The position numbers and the translations under genes are program-made. From Persicitalea jodogahamensis (GTDB lineage Bacteria; Bacteroidota; Bacteroidia; Cytophagales; Spirosomataceae): 64,000 nucleotides of DNA. This document shows, piece by piece, positions 33,653 to 41,043 of the stretch. The DNA is taken from assembly GCF_014651615.1 (NCBI RefSeq), contig NZ_BMXF01000001.1, positions 1,397,731 to 1,461,730 of the forward strand. Reading direction: 5' to 3'. The number at the start of each line of letters is the position of its first letter. Positions within the stretch are counted from its first letter, which is position 1. The notes beneath the pieces are model-generated. The model was not told where the DNA came from. It saw only the letters and a program-made list of their open reading frames with translations, and did no database searches.

Positions 33653-35308
33653 TCAGCGAATCAGCCACACTACTCCTCTTTTGGTGAATGTCTGGCTTTC
33701 GGGCTGATCGGCCACCTTATATTCCGCCCGCCAGGTGTAGGCACCCGGCAGGCACACTTGCCCCTGGTAGTACCCGTCCCAGGCCAGCTCCGCTGCCTCG
33801 GAAAAATAGATGACATTACCCCAGCGGTCATACACCCAGAAATGCAGCTCGGCCGGTTGTGAGGTCAGTATCACCAGTTGGTCGTTTTGCCCGTCGGCAT
33901 TGGGCGAAAAGGCATCAGGAATCCATAATGACAGCGGACAGGTATCGATAACCTTCATGCTCTCGGTGATCTGGCAACCGAAACTACCAGTGACCACCAC
34001 TTCGTAAGTACCCGCTTTATTTACTGAGATGGTCGCCTGCGGCTCGCCCGAATGGAGCCATTGGTAGGTAAGTCCATTGCCGGATGCCATTGAAGACAGT
34101 GTCAATGGCACGTCGCGCAGGCATGACCTGAACGTAGGCGGTTTGTAGGAATCCGGCAGGCGCGGCAGCATGCCCATAGTGATGTAAACAGAATCGCGGC
34201 TGACGCACTGGCCTTTCCGCATAGTGAGTCCATATAAACCGGATCGGGCAATCCGGATCGAGGGGGTCGTTGCACCATTCGTCCATTCGTATTGGACGGC
34301 AGCGGCAGAGTTGGCCACTGTGGATTCGAGTAAGGCCCCTGATCCGTCGGAGCATATTGTCCGGTCCGGCCCCAGTTCCAGGAGCGGCGGCGAGTCTACT
34401 TTCACCATGACACTGTCACGCACAGGCTGGTTGCAGGAGTTTCGGTACTCTACTACAAAGAGCTGATCCCGGTCAGGACGCACAACAGCGGTACGGGTAT
34501 TGGCTGCCCCCACTATTGCCGAAGCAGGACTCCACCGATACACCCCATCGATTGAATTTCGGGCCAGAAGCTGCCGGGATTCGCCCTGGCAGATTTGAAG
34601 GGCGCTTTGCCAAACGGCATCTTTTTTAATACAGACGGTCTGTCTATTTGAGTCGCCTCCCGTAGCTGCGGTGAATCCCCAGAACACCTCCGTCTTGCCA
34701 AAAATGGCTATCATATCAACGGTGGTGCTGATTCGCTTCTCGCAATCGAAATACACTTCCAGTATTTTCTGCGGGGCAATCCAATTGATACGAACCAGAT
34801 GATCCCCACCGTCCTCGATATTGTCCTGGTTGGCCAACGCCCGTACCGGTCCCGCCAGATTGGTACTTCGTAGATGGTTTACGACACCGTTGCGCACGAT
34901 GGCAATGTGGTCGAAGTCCGGATCGTTTTCGTCTAAATTCTGATAGGTGTCAAACTCAATGCCTAACGCAGGGGAAAAGCCTCCAAAACCAATACCCTGG
35001 CCTGTCTGCCCGATGAGGGTGTTGCCCTGAGCCTGGAATGCGAACACCATTCCATCCGCCCCCTTTATGTCCTTGCTCCCAAAATTCATGGTGAATTCCA
35101 GGTTAAACGACGTCTGAAGACTAATTGCCTGGCTGCTCCATATTGTACCCTTTTGCCAGATTACATCCTCCGTAAGTACGTAGCAGTCATCGCCCAGCTC
35201 TCGGACGGATGTGCCCTGAAGATTATACTGGGATAAGGCAAAGTGGCTGGTAAGCAGCCATGGTAAGAGGCTAAGGCAAAGGCGTAGCCGGGGTGTGAAG
35301 CGTTTCAT
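33653..35308 (-). CDS. Secreted L-type lectin-domain protein with T9SS type B sorting domain
   Basis: The protein has 551 residues from the Met encoded at 35308; an in-frame extension to 35383 is less likely because 35308 opens into a signal peptide (MKRFTPRLRLCLSLLPWLL...). Residues about 25-240 form a legume-like lectin domain (FNLEFTMNFG, GADGMVFAFQAQ, LGIEFDTYQN, DHIAIVRNG). Two or three small Ig-like repeats follow (SCNQPVRDSVMVKVD, CVSRDSVYITMG). The C-terminal 90 residues, WIPDAFSPNADGQNDQL...VYDRWGNVIYFS...WDGYYQG, are the gliding-motility-associated type B sorting signal. The protein should cross the outer membrane by type IX secretion and bind glycans outside the cell. Confidence 0.9.
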   Translation of the reverse strand: MKRFTPRLRLCLSLLPWLLTSHFALSQYNLQGTSVRELGDDCYVLTEDVIWQKGTIWSSQAISLQTSFNLEFTMNFGSKDIKGADGMVFAFQAQGNTLIGQTGQGIGFGGFSPALGIEFDTYQNLDENDPDFDHIAIVRNGVVNHLRSTNLAGPVRALANQDNIEDGGDHLVRINWIAPQKILEVYFDCEKRISTTVDMIAIFGKTEVFWGFTAATGGDSNRQTVCIKKDAVWQSALQICQGESRQLLARNSIDGVYRWSPASAIVGAANTRTAVVRPDRDQLFVVEYRNSCNQPVRDSVMVKVDSPPLLELGPDRTICSDGSGALLESTVANSAAAVQYEWTNGATTPSIRIARSGLYGLTMRKGQCVSRDSVYITMGMLPRLPDSYKPPTFRSCLRDVPLTLSSMASGNGLTYQWLHSGEPQATISVNKAGTYEVVVTGSFGCQITESMKVIDTCPLSLWIPDAFSPNADGQNDQLVILTSQPAELHFWVYDRWGNVIYFSEAAELAWDGYYQGQVCLPGAYTWRAEYKVADQPESQTFTKRGVVWLIR

Positions 35309-35458
35309 TAGGTGTGTGCATGTCAAATTACGAGGCCCTAATTTAATGATAATTAATAGCACTGTAAAACAGCTTATTAACAATTCTATTTAAGGTGGCT
35401 AAGTTCATCGTAAGGAAAATATAGGAGATGAATTGTTTTTTATTATAAACTTACAACC

Positions 35459-36235
35459 ATGAGTGTATCTACCCAACCCGCCCGGCCACTTTACCGGACT
35501 CCCTCCATTTTCAGGGACTTTCCCCATTTGGTAGCCGCCGAAAGTACCCGCCACGGCGGTGTAAGCCCGGCTCCTTTCGACTCGCTCAACCTTGGCCTGA
35601 ATACGGACGATACTCCTGAAAATGTGGCGGAGAACCGTCGCCGTTTTTGGCAGGCACTAAGTATCGACCCGACCCGGGTTGCGGCGTCTTACCAAATTCA
35701 CGGCAACGAAGTACTCACAGTCTGCCAACCGGGAGACTACCAAGGCTTCGACGCGCTCATTACCTGCACGCCCGGCATAGCTCTGGCCGTGACTATCGCT
35801 GACTGTACGCCCGTGCTGATTTATGATTCTGCCCGGAAAGCGATCGGCGCCATTCACGCGGGTTGGCGCGGAACGGTTGGAGGAATTGTGGCAAAAACGG
35901 TTGCGCAAATGAGCCGGGAATTCGGCACCGATCCCACCGATTGTTTCGCCTACATCGGTACGTGCATCGACGAATGTTCCTTTGAAGTGGGAGATGAAGT
36001 AGCCGAACATTTTTCAGAACAACACAAGTACTTCAACCAAAGGGCCGGTAAATTTTACGTCGACCTGAAAAAGGCTAACTACGATCAACTGAAAGGCGCC
36101 GGACTGGCTGATTCAAATATTCAGCTTTCGCTGCATTCCACCGCTCTGGACGTTGCAGATTATTTTTCCCACAGGCTGGAAAAAGGGAAAACGGGCAGGA
36201 TGCTGGCCTGCATTTCCATGGTTGAGAATGGTTAA
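35459..36235 (+). CDS. pgeF: Peptidoglycan editing factor PgeF (YfiH/laccase-domain)
   Basis: The protein has 258 residues. The metal-site motifs are TRHGGVSPAPFDSLNLG, QIHGNEVL (His), VTIADCTPVLIYD (Cys), IHAGWRGTVGGI (His) and YIGTCIDECSFEVGDEV, all in family order. PgeF hydrolyses wrongly incorporated residues (L-Ser in place of L-Ala) on UDP-MurNAc precursors in E. coli; the fold is also described as a polyphenol oxidase or purine nucleoside-processing enzyme. The length matches. It is transcribed divergently from the T9SS lectin gene. Confidence 0.93.
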   Translation: MSVSTQPARPLYRTPSIFRDFPHLVAAESTRHGGVSPAPFDSLNLGLNTDDTPENVAENRRRFWQALSIDPTRVAASYQIHGNEVLTVCQPGDYQGFDALITCTPGIALAVTIADCTPVLIYDSARKAIGAIHAGWRGTVGGIVAKTVAQMSREFGTDPTDCFAYIGTCIDECSFEVGDEVAEHFSEQHKYFNQRAGKFYVDLKKANYDQLKGAGLADSNIQLSLHSTALDVADYFSHRLEKGKTGRMLACISMVENG

Positions 36236-36282
36236 AAAAGGCATGGTTCTTGCTTTCTTTTTAACCAAAAAACTCAACGTGC

Positions 36283-36948
36283 ATGTCAGAATTTACGAAT
36301 AACCCGATTGGCCCAATCGGACCGGAAAGAATAGGGGATAACCCCCAGATCAAGCTCCTTAAAAAAAACGCCCGGCAACGGAGTCTGCTTGAAAACTTCG
36401 AGACAGAGTCGTCCTATGATGATTTGGAGAAGATAATGGGTAGCGTGACCGCGGATACGCTACTGGATGCTGATCCTAAAATCGACCACTTGCAGGGAAA
36501 GTACGAGCGGTTCTGGCTGGATCGGAACCGCCATCTTGTTCATAAAGACATTCTGGTCATTCGCCCCAATGGCAAAGTAGTCATAAAATCATTAAAGAAA
36601 ATTTACCATGGTGAAGCGCACTATTTGCTCAATTCACTTTTGCAACTCACCATTTCTACCCAGAACGACGAGTTGCCCATCGCCCTGACCATCCTTGCCT
36701 ATGTGGGTCGTCACGAAATCGGGGACATTGAATGTCTCCATGCCCTGAGCCTTTCGTCGGGCCCGGATTTCGGCCCGACAATCGAAAACGAAATTCTGAT
36801 TCCTATTCTGGACAATGATGGCTTGTTGCTCCCGCAGGTAATTGAGAACGAAAGCCTTGAATCTCTGAAACTAACTCACCGTTACCCGGAACTGTACCCA
36901 ACGCTGCAACGAAAAATCACTTCCGCGCCTGCGAAAGTGATTTGGTAA
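36283..36948 (+). CDS. Hypothetical protein
   Basis: A 221-residue cytoplasmic protein without signal peptide or membrane helix; I do not recognise its family. The N-terminal 60 residues are polar, with a Gly-Pro-rich start (NNPIGPIGPERIGDNP). The central part, from VHKDILVIRPNGKVVIKSLK, alternates short strands and helices, and the C-terminal half (LPIALTILAYVGRHEIGDIECLHALS...ENEILIPILDNDGLLLPQVI) looks helical and may form repeats. The stop codon lies in a short hairpin (AAATCACTT/AAGTGATTT). It follows pgeF by 47 bases and could share its transcript. Confidence 0.6.
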   Translation: MSEFTNNPIGPIGPERIGDNPQIKLLKKNARQRSLLENFETESSYDDLEKIMGSVTADTLLDADPKIDHLQGKYERFWLDRNRHLVHKDILVIRPNGKVVIKSLKKIYHGEAHYLLNSLLQLTISTQNDELPIALTILAYVGRHEIGDIECLHALSLSSGPDFGPTIENEILIPILDNDGLLLPQVIENESLESLKLTHRYPELYPTLQRKITSAPAKVIW

Positions 36949-36966
36949 TGCTTACTATGATTAGGT

Positions 36967-37413
36967 CTACTTCAGTCGCTGAAGCAGCATTTCGTTAAAA
37001 TCCCGTTCGGCGCTGTAGAGTTCGGTAAGCTGTTTGGCGGATATGACCGTCAGGAAGCGTTCCTGGTATTGCTTTTCCAGTTCCACCTGTTTCTGTTTCA
37101 GGTCCTGTACTTCTTTCAGGCTATTCATGGCCTGGTCGTCCGAAGCCTCGACGCCTTTGCCCTTAATGAGCTGACGCATCGAGCGGTTCATTTCCCGCTT
37201 TTTCTGGGAAAATTCGTTGTAAATAGGCCAGAAGTCCTTGGACTGTTCGGACGTAAGGTTGAGGCGATTGGTGATAATGGCCACTTTGGCATCCTGTATC
37301 TTTTTGATTTCTTCCTCATTGCGGCGTTGCGCCTGGACGTCGGAAGCTGAAAAAGACAATACGGCCAGCAACATTCCGGCCAAAAGCCAAATTTTGCGGT
37401 GAATTGTGTTCAT
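36967..37413 (-). CDS. Secreted LTxxQ-type (Spy/CpxP-like) protein
   Basis: The protein has 148 residues from the ATG at 37413 (an in-frame extension upstream overlaps the preceding gene and is not used). A signal peptide (MNTIHRKIWLLAGMLLAVLSF, cut near VQAQ) is followed by a helical, charged domain with LNLTSEQSKDFWPIYNEF, a match to the LTxxQ pattern of Spy/CpxP-like periplasmic chaperones and of zinc-resistance-like proteins. It is the last gene of a three-gene unit with an ECF sigma factor and a one-helix membrane protein, so it may be under that sigma factor's control. Confidence 0.78.
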   Translation of the reverse strand: MNTIHRKIWLLAGMLLAVLSFSASDVQAQRRNEEEIKKIQDAKVAIITNRLNLTSEQSKDFWPIYNEFSQKKREMNRSMRQLIKGKGVEASDDQAMNSLKEVQDLKQKQVELEKQYQERFLTVISAKQLTELYSAERDFNEMLLQRLK

Positions 37414-37435
37414 GAGCAAGGGGTTATTTTGTTCT

Positions 37436-37876
37436 TTAAATTGTTTCGTCCGTGAAGATTCCATCTTCGGCCTGGCTCCGCAGGAAATCGGCATCCAGAC
37501 CATCCAGATAGTATAGTACCGTCGAGTCGGTTTGAAACGCAGCCTGCACGGCGTTGTTTTCACTCAGGTCGTAGTAGCTGATGTTCTCCTCGGTCAGATA
37601 TTCCAGGATAGCATCGTCGCTTACCTGACTGAGACGCTCGCTACCCAAAGATCCTTGTTGCTGAGGATACGAAAACCACACCAGCGCGACGATCAAACTC
37701 AATGCCGCAGCCAGACCTAGCGAACGCTGCCACGACCAACTTATCAGCGGCTGTGGCTCGGGCGTGGCGGGCAGGCGGGACATGACGATAGACGGTAATT
37801 TATCGAAATAGCCGTCGGGCACTTCAAAAGGAACTTTGCGCTCCAAATCTTCCAAGCGTATCTTTTTGTCTTTCAT
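37436..37876 (-). CDS. Single-pass membrane protein, candidate anti-sigma factor
   Basis: The protein has 146 residues. The N-terminal cytoplasmic part (MKDKKIRLEDLERKVPFEVPDGYFDKLPS) resembles the conserved start of small Bacteroidota membrane proteins encoded after ECF sigma factors; PFxVPxGYFDxLP is the recognisable block. One helix spans about residues 52-69 (LGLAAALSLIVALVWFSY), and the C-terminal half is acidic and extracytoplasmic. Its position 54 bases after the sigma factor and 22 bases before the LTxxQ gene supports an anti-sigma role. No zinc-binding ZAS motif is visible, so the mechanism would differ from ZAS-type anti-sigma factors. Confidence 0.7.
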   Translation of the reverse strand: MKDKKIRLEDLERKVPFEVPDGYFDKLPSIVMSRLPATPEPQPLISWSWQRSLGLAAALSLIVALVWFSYPQQQGSLGSERLSQVSDDAILEYLTEENISYYDLSENNAVQAAFQTDSTVLYYLDGLDADFLRSQAEDGIFTDETI

Positions 37877-37930
37877 AATACTGTGATGTGCTAAAAACCT
37901 CTTCTACGACAAAGCACAGGGAAGGAGGGT

Positions 37931-38473
37931 TTAATCGGTGCTGGTCAAAAAATCCTCTATTTTCTTGGTAGCCCAGTGGTACGACGCCTTCAGTGCCCCA
38001 ACCGATGTCCCCGTTATCTCCGACATCTCTTCATAAGGCATTTCCTCGAAATAGCGGTAGTTGAACACCAAACGCTGTTTTTCAGGCAAAGTAAGGATAG
38101 CTTTCTGCAATTTCAGCTGGATTTCGTCGCCGCCAATCAGGGGATCGCTTTCCAGTTTTTCGGCCAGTTCGCCCTCAACATCGTTGATCGGAACAAAGTA
38201 GCGCCGCCGTTTTTTCTTTAAAAAATTGATGGATTCGTTATGTGCAATTCTGAACAGCCAGGTGTAAAGCTTGGAGTCACCCCGAAATTTATCGAGCGCG
38301 TTCCAGGCTTTGATGAATACCTCCTGTGTAATGTCGTTGGCGTCGTCGTGGTCAATGACGATCTTCCGTACCATCCAGTATACGCGCTGTTGGTACGTTC
38401 GTACGATCTGATTGAAAGCGTTACGCCGGGTGTCGGGGTTACGGTAAAGTTCTAGTAGTTCCTCGTCGTTCAT
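37931..38473 (-). CDS. RNA polymerase ECF-type sigma factor
   Basis: The protein has 180 residues. Region 2 contains YWMVRKIVIDHDDANDITQEVFIKAW, with the DANDITQEVF block that binds the core enzyme and the -10 element, and SKLYTWLFRIAHNESINFLKKK. Region 4 has LPEKQRLVFNYRYFEEMPYEEMSEITGTSVGALKASYHWA, a helix-turn-helix for -35 recognition. It is the first gene of an operon with a candidate anti-sigma membrane protein and a Spy-like periplasmic protein, which suggests an envelope-stress response. The regulon is not visible in the window. Confidence 0.95.
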   Translation of the reverse strand: MNDEELLELYRNPDTRRNAFNQIVRTYQQRVYWMVRKIVIDHDDANDITQEVFIKAWNALDKFRGDSKLYTWLFRIAHNESINFLKKKRRRYFVPINDVEGELAEKLESDPLIGGDEIQLKLQKAILTLPEKQRLVFNYRYFEEMPYEEMSEITGTSVGALKASYHWATKKIEDFLTSTD

Positions 38474-38547
38474 TTAGCGGAGAGTGGATAATGGGGAATC
38501 GATAGTGAAAAAGCCTGGCTCAGCCACCACCAACTCCCCACTATCAA

Positions 38548-39504
38548 TTATGATTTCCTCTCGATTGCCCTTTTAGCAGCGGCTACAATATCCTTAGCGG
38601 TGAGGCCATATTTTTCCATGAGTTTCTCAGGAGTGCCACTTTCGCCAAAACTGTCATCCACAGCCACGTACTCCTGTGGCACAAGCTGGTTTTTGACCAG
38701 TACCTGCGCAATGCTGTCACCCAGACCACCGAGCCGGTTATGTTCTTCGGCCGATACGGCGCAGCCTGTTTTCCTCACTGATTTCAAGATCGCCTCTTCA
38801 TCCAGAGGTTTAATCGTGTGAATATTGATTATTTCGGCATCGATTCCTTCCTTTTCCAGCATTTCGCCCGCCTGGATGGCCTCCCATACCAGGTGACCAG
38901 TAGCAAATATGCTCACGTCCTTGCCCTCATTCACCATCCATGCCTTTCCGATCTCGAATTTTTGATCGGGATCAGTAAAAATAGGCACCACCGGACGACC
39001 GAAGCGCAGATAAACCGGACCTTCAAAATCGGCGATGGCTTTGGTCGCGGCTTTGGTTTGGTTATAGTCGCAGGGATTGATGACGGTCATCCCGGGCAGC
39101 ATCCGCATCATCCCGATGTCTTCCAGAATCTGGTGCGTAGCCCCATCCTCGCCTAGCGTAATGCCCGCGTGGGAGGCACAAATCTTCACGTTCTTGTTGG
39201 AATACGCTACGCTCTGCCGGATTTGATCGTAAACGCGTCCGGTAGCAAAGTTGGCAAAGGTAGTAGCGAATGGAATTTTACCACCGATGGTCAACCCGGC
39301 GGACAGGCCAATCATATTGGCCTCCGAAATGCCGCACTGAAAGAAGCGATCCGGGTTTTCTTTAATGAATGGAGCCAGTTTCAGGGAGCCCACGAGATCG
39401 GCGCAGAGAGCCACGACGTTATCATTTTCCTGGCCCAGTTCAGTCATCCCCGCGCCAAAGCCGGAGCGAGTGTCTTTCTTTTCGGTATAGGTGTATTTTT
39501 TCAT
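38548..39504 (-). CDS. Transketolase, C-terminal (pyrimidine-binding) subunit
   Basis: The protein has 318 residues. It starts with the pyrimidine-binding domain (RSGFGAGMTELGQEN, CGISEANMIGLSAGL with the catalytic Glu, PFATTFANFATGRVYDQIR, SHAGITLGEDGATHQILEDI) and ends with the transketolase C-domain (SAEEHNRLGGLGDSIAQ). Together with the subunit encoded just upstream it should form a split transketolase that moves two-carbon ketol units in the pentose phosphate pathway, with thiamine diphosphate and Mg. The two genes are on the same strand, 133 bases apart. Confidence 0.93.
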   Translation of the reverse strand: MKKYTYTEKKDTRSGFGAGMTELGQENDNVVALCADLVGSLKLAPFIKENPDRFFQCGISEANMIGLSAGLTIGGKIPFATTFANFATGRVYDQIRQSVAYSNKNVKICASHAGITLGEDGATHQILEDIGMMRMLPGMTVINPCDYNQTKAATKAIADFEGPVYLRFGRPVVPIFTDPDQKFEIGKAWMVNEGKDVSIFATGHLVWEAIQAGEMLEKEGIDAEIINIHTIKPLDEEAILKSVRKTGCAVSAEEHNRLGGLGDSIAQVLVKNQLVPQEYVAVDDSFGESGTPEKLMEKYGLTAKDIVAAAKRAIERKS

Positions 39505-39637
39505 GATTTCTTGGATGTAAGGTTGTCAGCTTGGACTCGACAAGTAATGTGTAATTCGTAATAAGGATTATTGGGTCTTCAGTGAAAAACGTTCAGCTGT
39601 CGACTACCTAACCACAGGTGGGCCTATTGTAGGGAAA

Positions 39638-40495
39638 TCAGTAATCTCCCATGGTTTCTTCCAACTGATCCAGCGCCACTTTCAACTGCTCGTCGTTCGG
39701 TGCGACGCCGTGCCACTTGTGGCTACCCATCATGAAGTCCACACCGTAGCCCATGCCGGTTTCAAGAAGTACCATGACGGGCTTGCCGTGTCCGGCCTTA
39801 CTGCGGGCTTCGGTAATGCCTTTTACAACCTCGGCCATGTCGTTGCCCTGCGTGATGGTCATTACTTCCCAGCCAAAGGCTTCGTATTTTTTGCCAAGGT
39901 CGCGGTTGTTCATGACTTCTACTGTGGGACCGTCAATCTGCTGGCCGTTGAGGTCGATGAAGGCAATGAGGTGACCGATCTGATGATGCGGGGCGAAGGT
40001 GGCCGCTTCCCAAACCTGACCTTCCTGCTGCTCGCCGTCGCCCATCAAAACGTACACCATATGATCGTCCTTATTGAGTCGCTTGGCGAGTGCCGCACCC
40101 ATAGCTACCGAATTGCCCTGTCCCAGCGAGCCGGAGGCTATGCGTATGCCGGGAAGCCCTTCGTGCGTAGTAGGGTGGCCCTGCAGCCGCGAGTCGATGT
40201 CGCGGAAAGTGGCTAATTCTTTAACGGGAAAGTACCCCTTGCGGGCAAGGACGCTGTACCAGACGGGGGAAATATGTCCGTTGGAAAGGAAAAACAGGTC
40301 TTCGCCTTCGCCGTTCATGTCGAAAACTACCTCGCCATCCTGCTCTTTCAGGTGCATTTGGTCAAAATAAAGGGCTACAAGTAATTCTGTGCAGCCCAGT
40401 GAGCCCCCGGGGTGTCCCGATTGGCAGGCATGAACCATACGCACGATGTCGCGGCGGACTTGGGAGGCTATTTTTTCTAATTCTTTAATTTCCAT
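39638..40495 (-). CDS. Transketolase, N-terminal (diphosphate-binding) subunit
   Basis: The protein has 285 residues. The thiamine-diphosphate-binding motif MGDGEQQEGQVWEAATFA near residue 150, followed by LIAFIDLNGQQIDG, is complete. HACQSGHPGGSLGCTELL and RLQGHPT carry substrate-binding histidines. It forms the other half of a split transketolase with the gene 133 bases downstream. Split transketolases are widespread in Bacteroidota and Firmicutes next to single-chain forms. Confidence 0.93.
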   Translation of the reverse strand: MEIKELEKIASQVRRDIVRMVHACQSGHPGGSLGCTELLVALYFDQMHLKEQDGEVVFDMNGEGEDLFFLSNGHISPVWYSVLARKGYFPVKELATFRDIDSRLQGHPTTHEGLPGIRIASGSLGQGNSVAMGAALAKRLNKDDHMVYVLMGDGEQQEGQVWEAATFAPHHQIGHLIAFIDLNGQQIDGPTVEVMNNRDLGKKYEAFGWEVMTITQGNDMAEVVKGITEARSKAGHGKPVMVLLETGMGYGVDFMMGSHKWHGVAPNDEQLKVALDQLEETMGDY

Positions 40496-40593
40496 GTTAG
40501 CTTTTTGCTTGAATTTTTTCTTTTTCTAAATAAATAGGATAGTGGAATGAGATAAGAGCGGACCAAGCCGCGGGAGGGGAAAAAGTTTGATTC

Positions 40594-41043
40594 TTACTTC
40601 AATATCTGCTCGGTGTGGGCCTTGGTTTTTACTTTGCCAATCACTTCTTCGATTTTGCCGCTCTCATCGATTACAAAAGTAGTACGTGCCGTGCCCATGT
40701 ACTTGCGCCCATACATGTTTTTCTCCACCCATACGCCGTAGGCATCCACCACAGCGTGGTCGGTGTCGGCGATGAGAGGGAAGGGTAGTTCGTATTTTTC
40801 GATAAACTTGCGGTGCGACTTTTCGTCGTCTACGCTCACGCCGACTACGGCGTAGCCCTTAGCCAGCATATGCTGGTAGTTGTCACGCAGGTCGCAGGCC
40901 TGGGCGGTGCAGCCGGGGGTGTCGTCTTTGGGATAGAAATAAAGCACAAGCTTCTTGCCTTTAAAATCGGACAGAGCAATGGCGTTGCCATCCTGGTCTT
41001 TGGCGTTGAAGTCGGGAGCGGGGTCACCTGGTTGGAGGGTCAT
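40594..41043 (-). CDS. bcp: Thioredoxin-dependent thiol peroxidase (BCP/PrxQ)
   Basis: The protein has 149 residues. The peroxidatic Cys45 is in YPKDDTPGCTAQACDLRD, with resolving Cys50 five residues on, the atypical 2-Cys arrangement of BCP. GVSVDDEKSHRKFIEKYELP and TFVIDESGKIEEV follow as usual. It reduces hydroperoxides using thioredoxin in the cytoplasm. The start codon overlaps the stop of the upstream M23 peptidase gene by 4 bases (ATGA), so the two genes are translationally coupled. Confidence 0.94.
   Translation of the reverse strand: MTLQPGDPAPDFNAKDQDGNAIALSDFKGKKLVLYFYPKDDTPGCTAQACDLRDNYQHMLAKGYAVVGVSVDDEKSHRKFIEKYELPFPLIADTDHAVVDAYGVWVEKNMYGRKYMGTARTTFVIDESGKIEEVIGKVKTKAHTEQILK

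Noticed and set aside
36911-36945. Terminator at the end of the hypothetical gene at 36.3 kb
   Set aside because: The AAATCACTT/AAGTGATTT stem lies inside the coding sequence and no T-tract follows.
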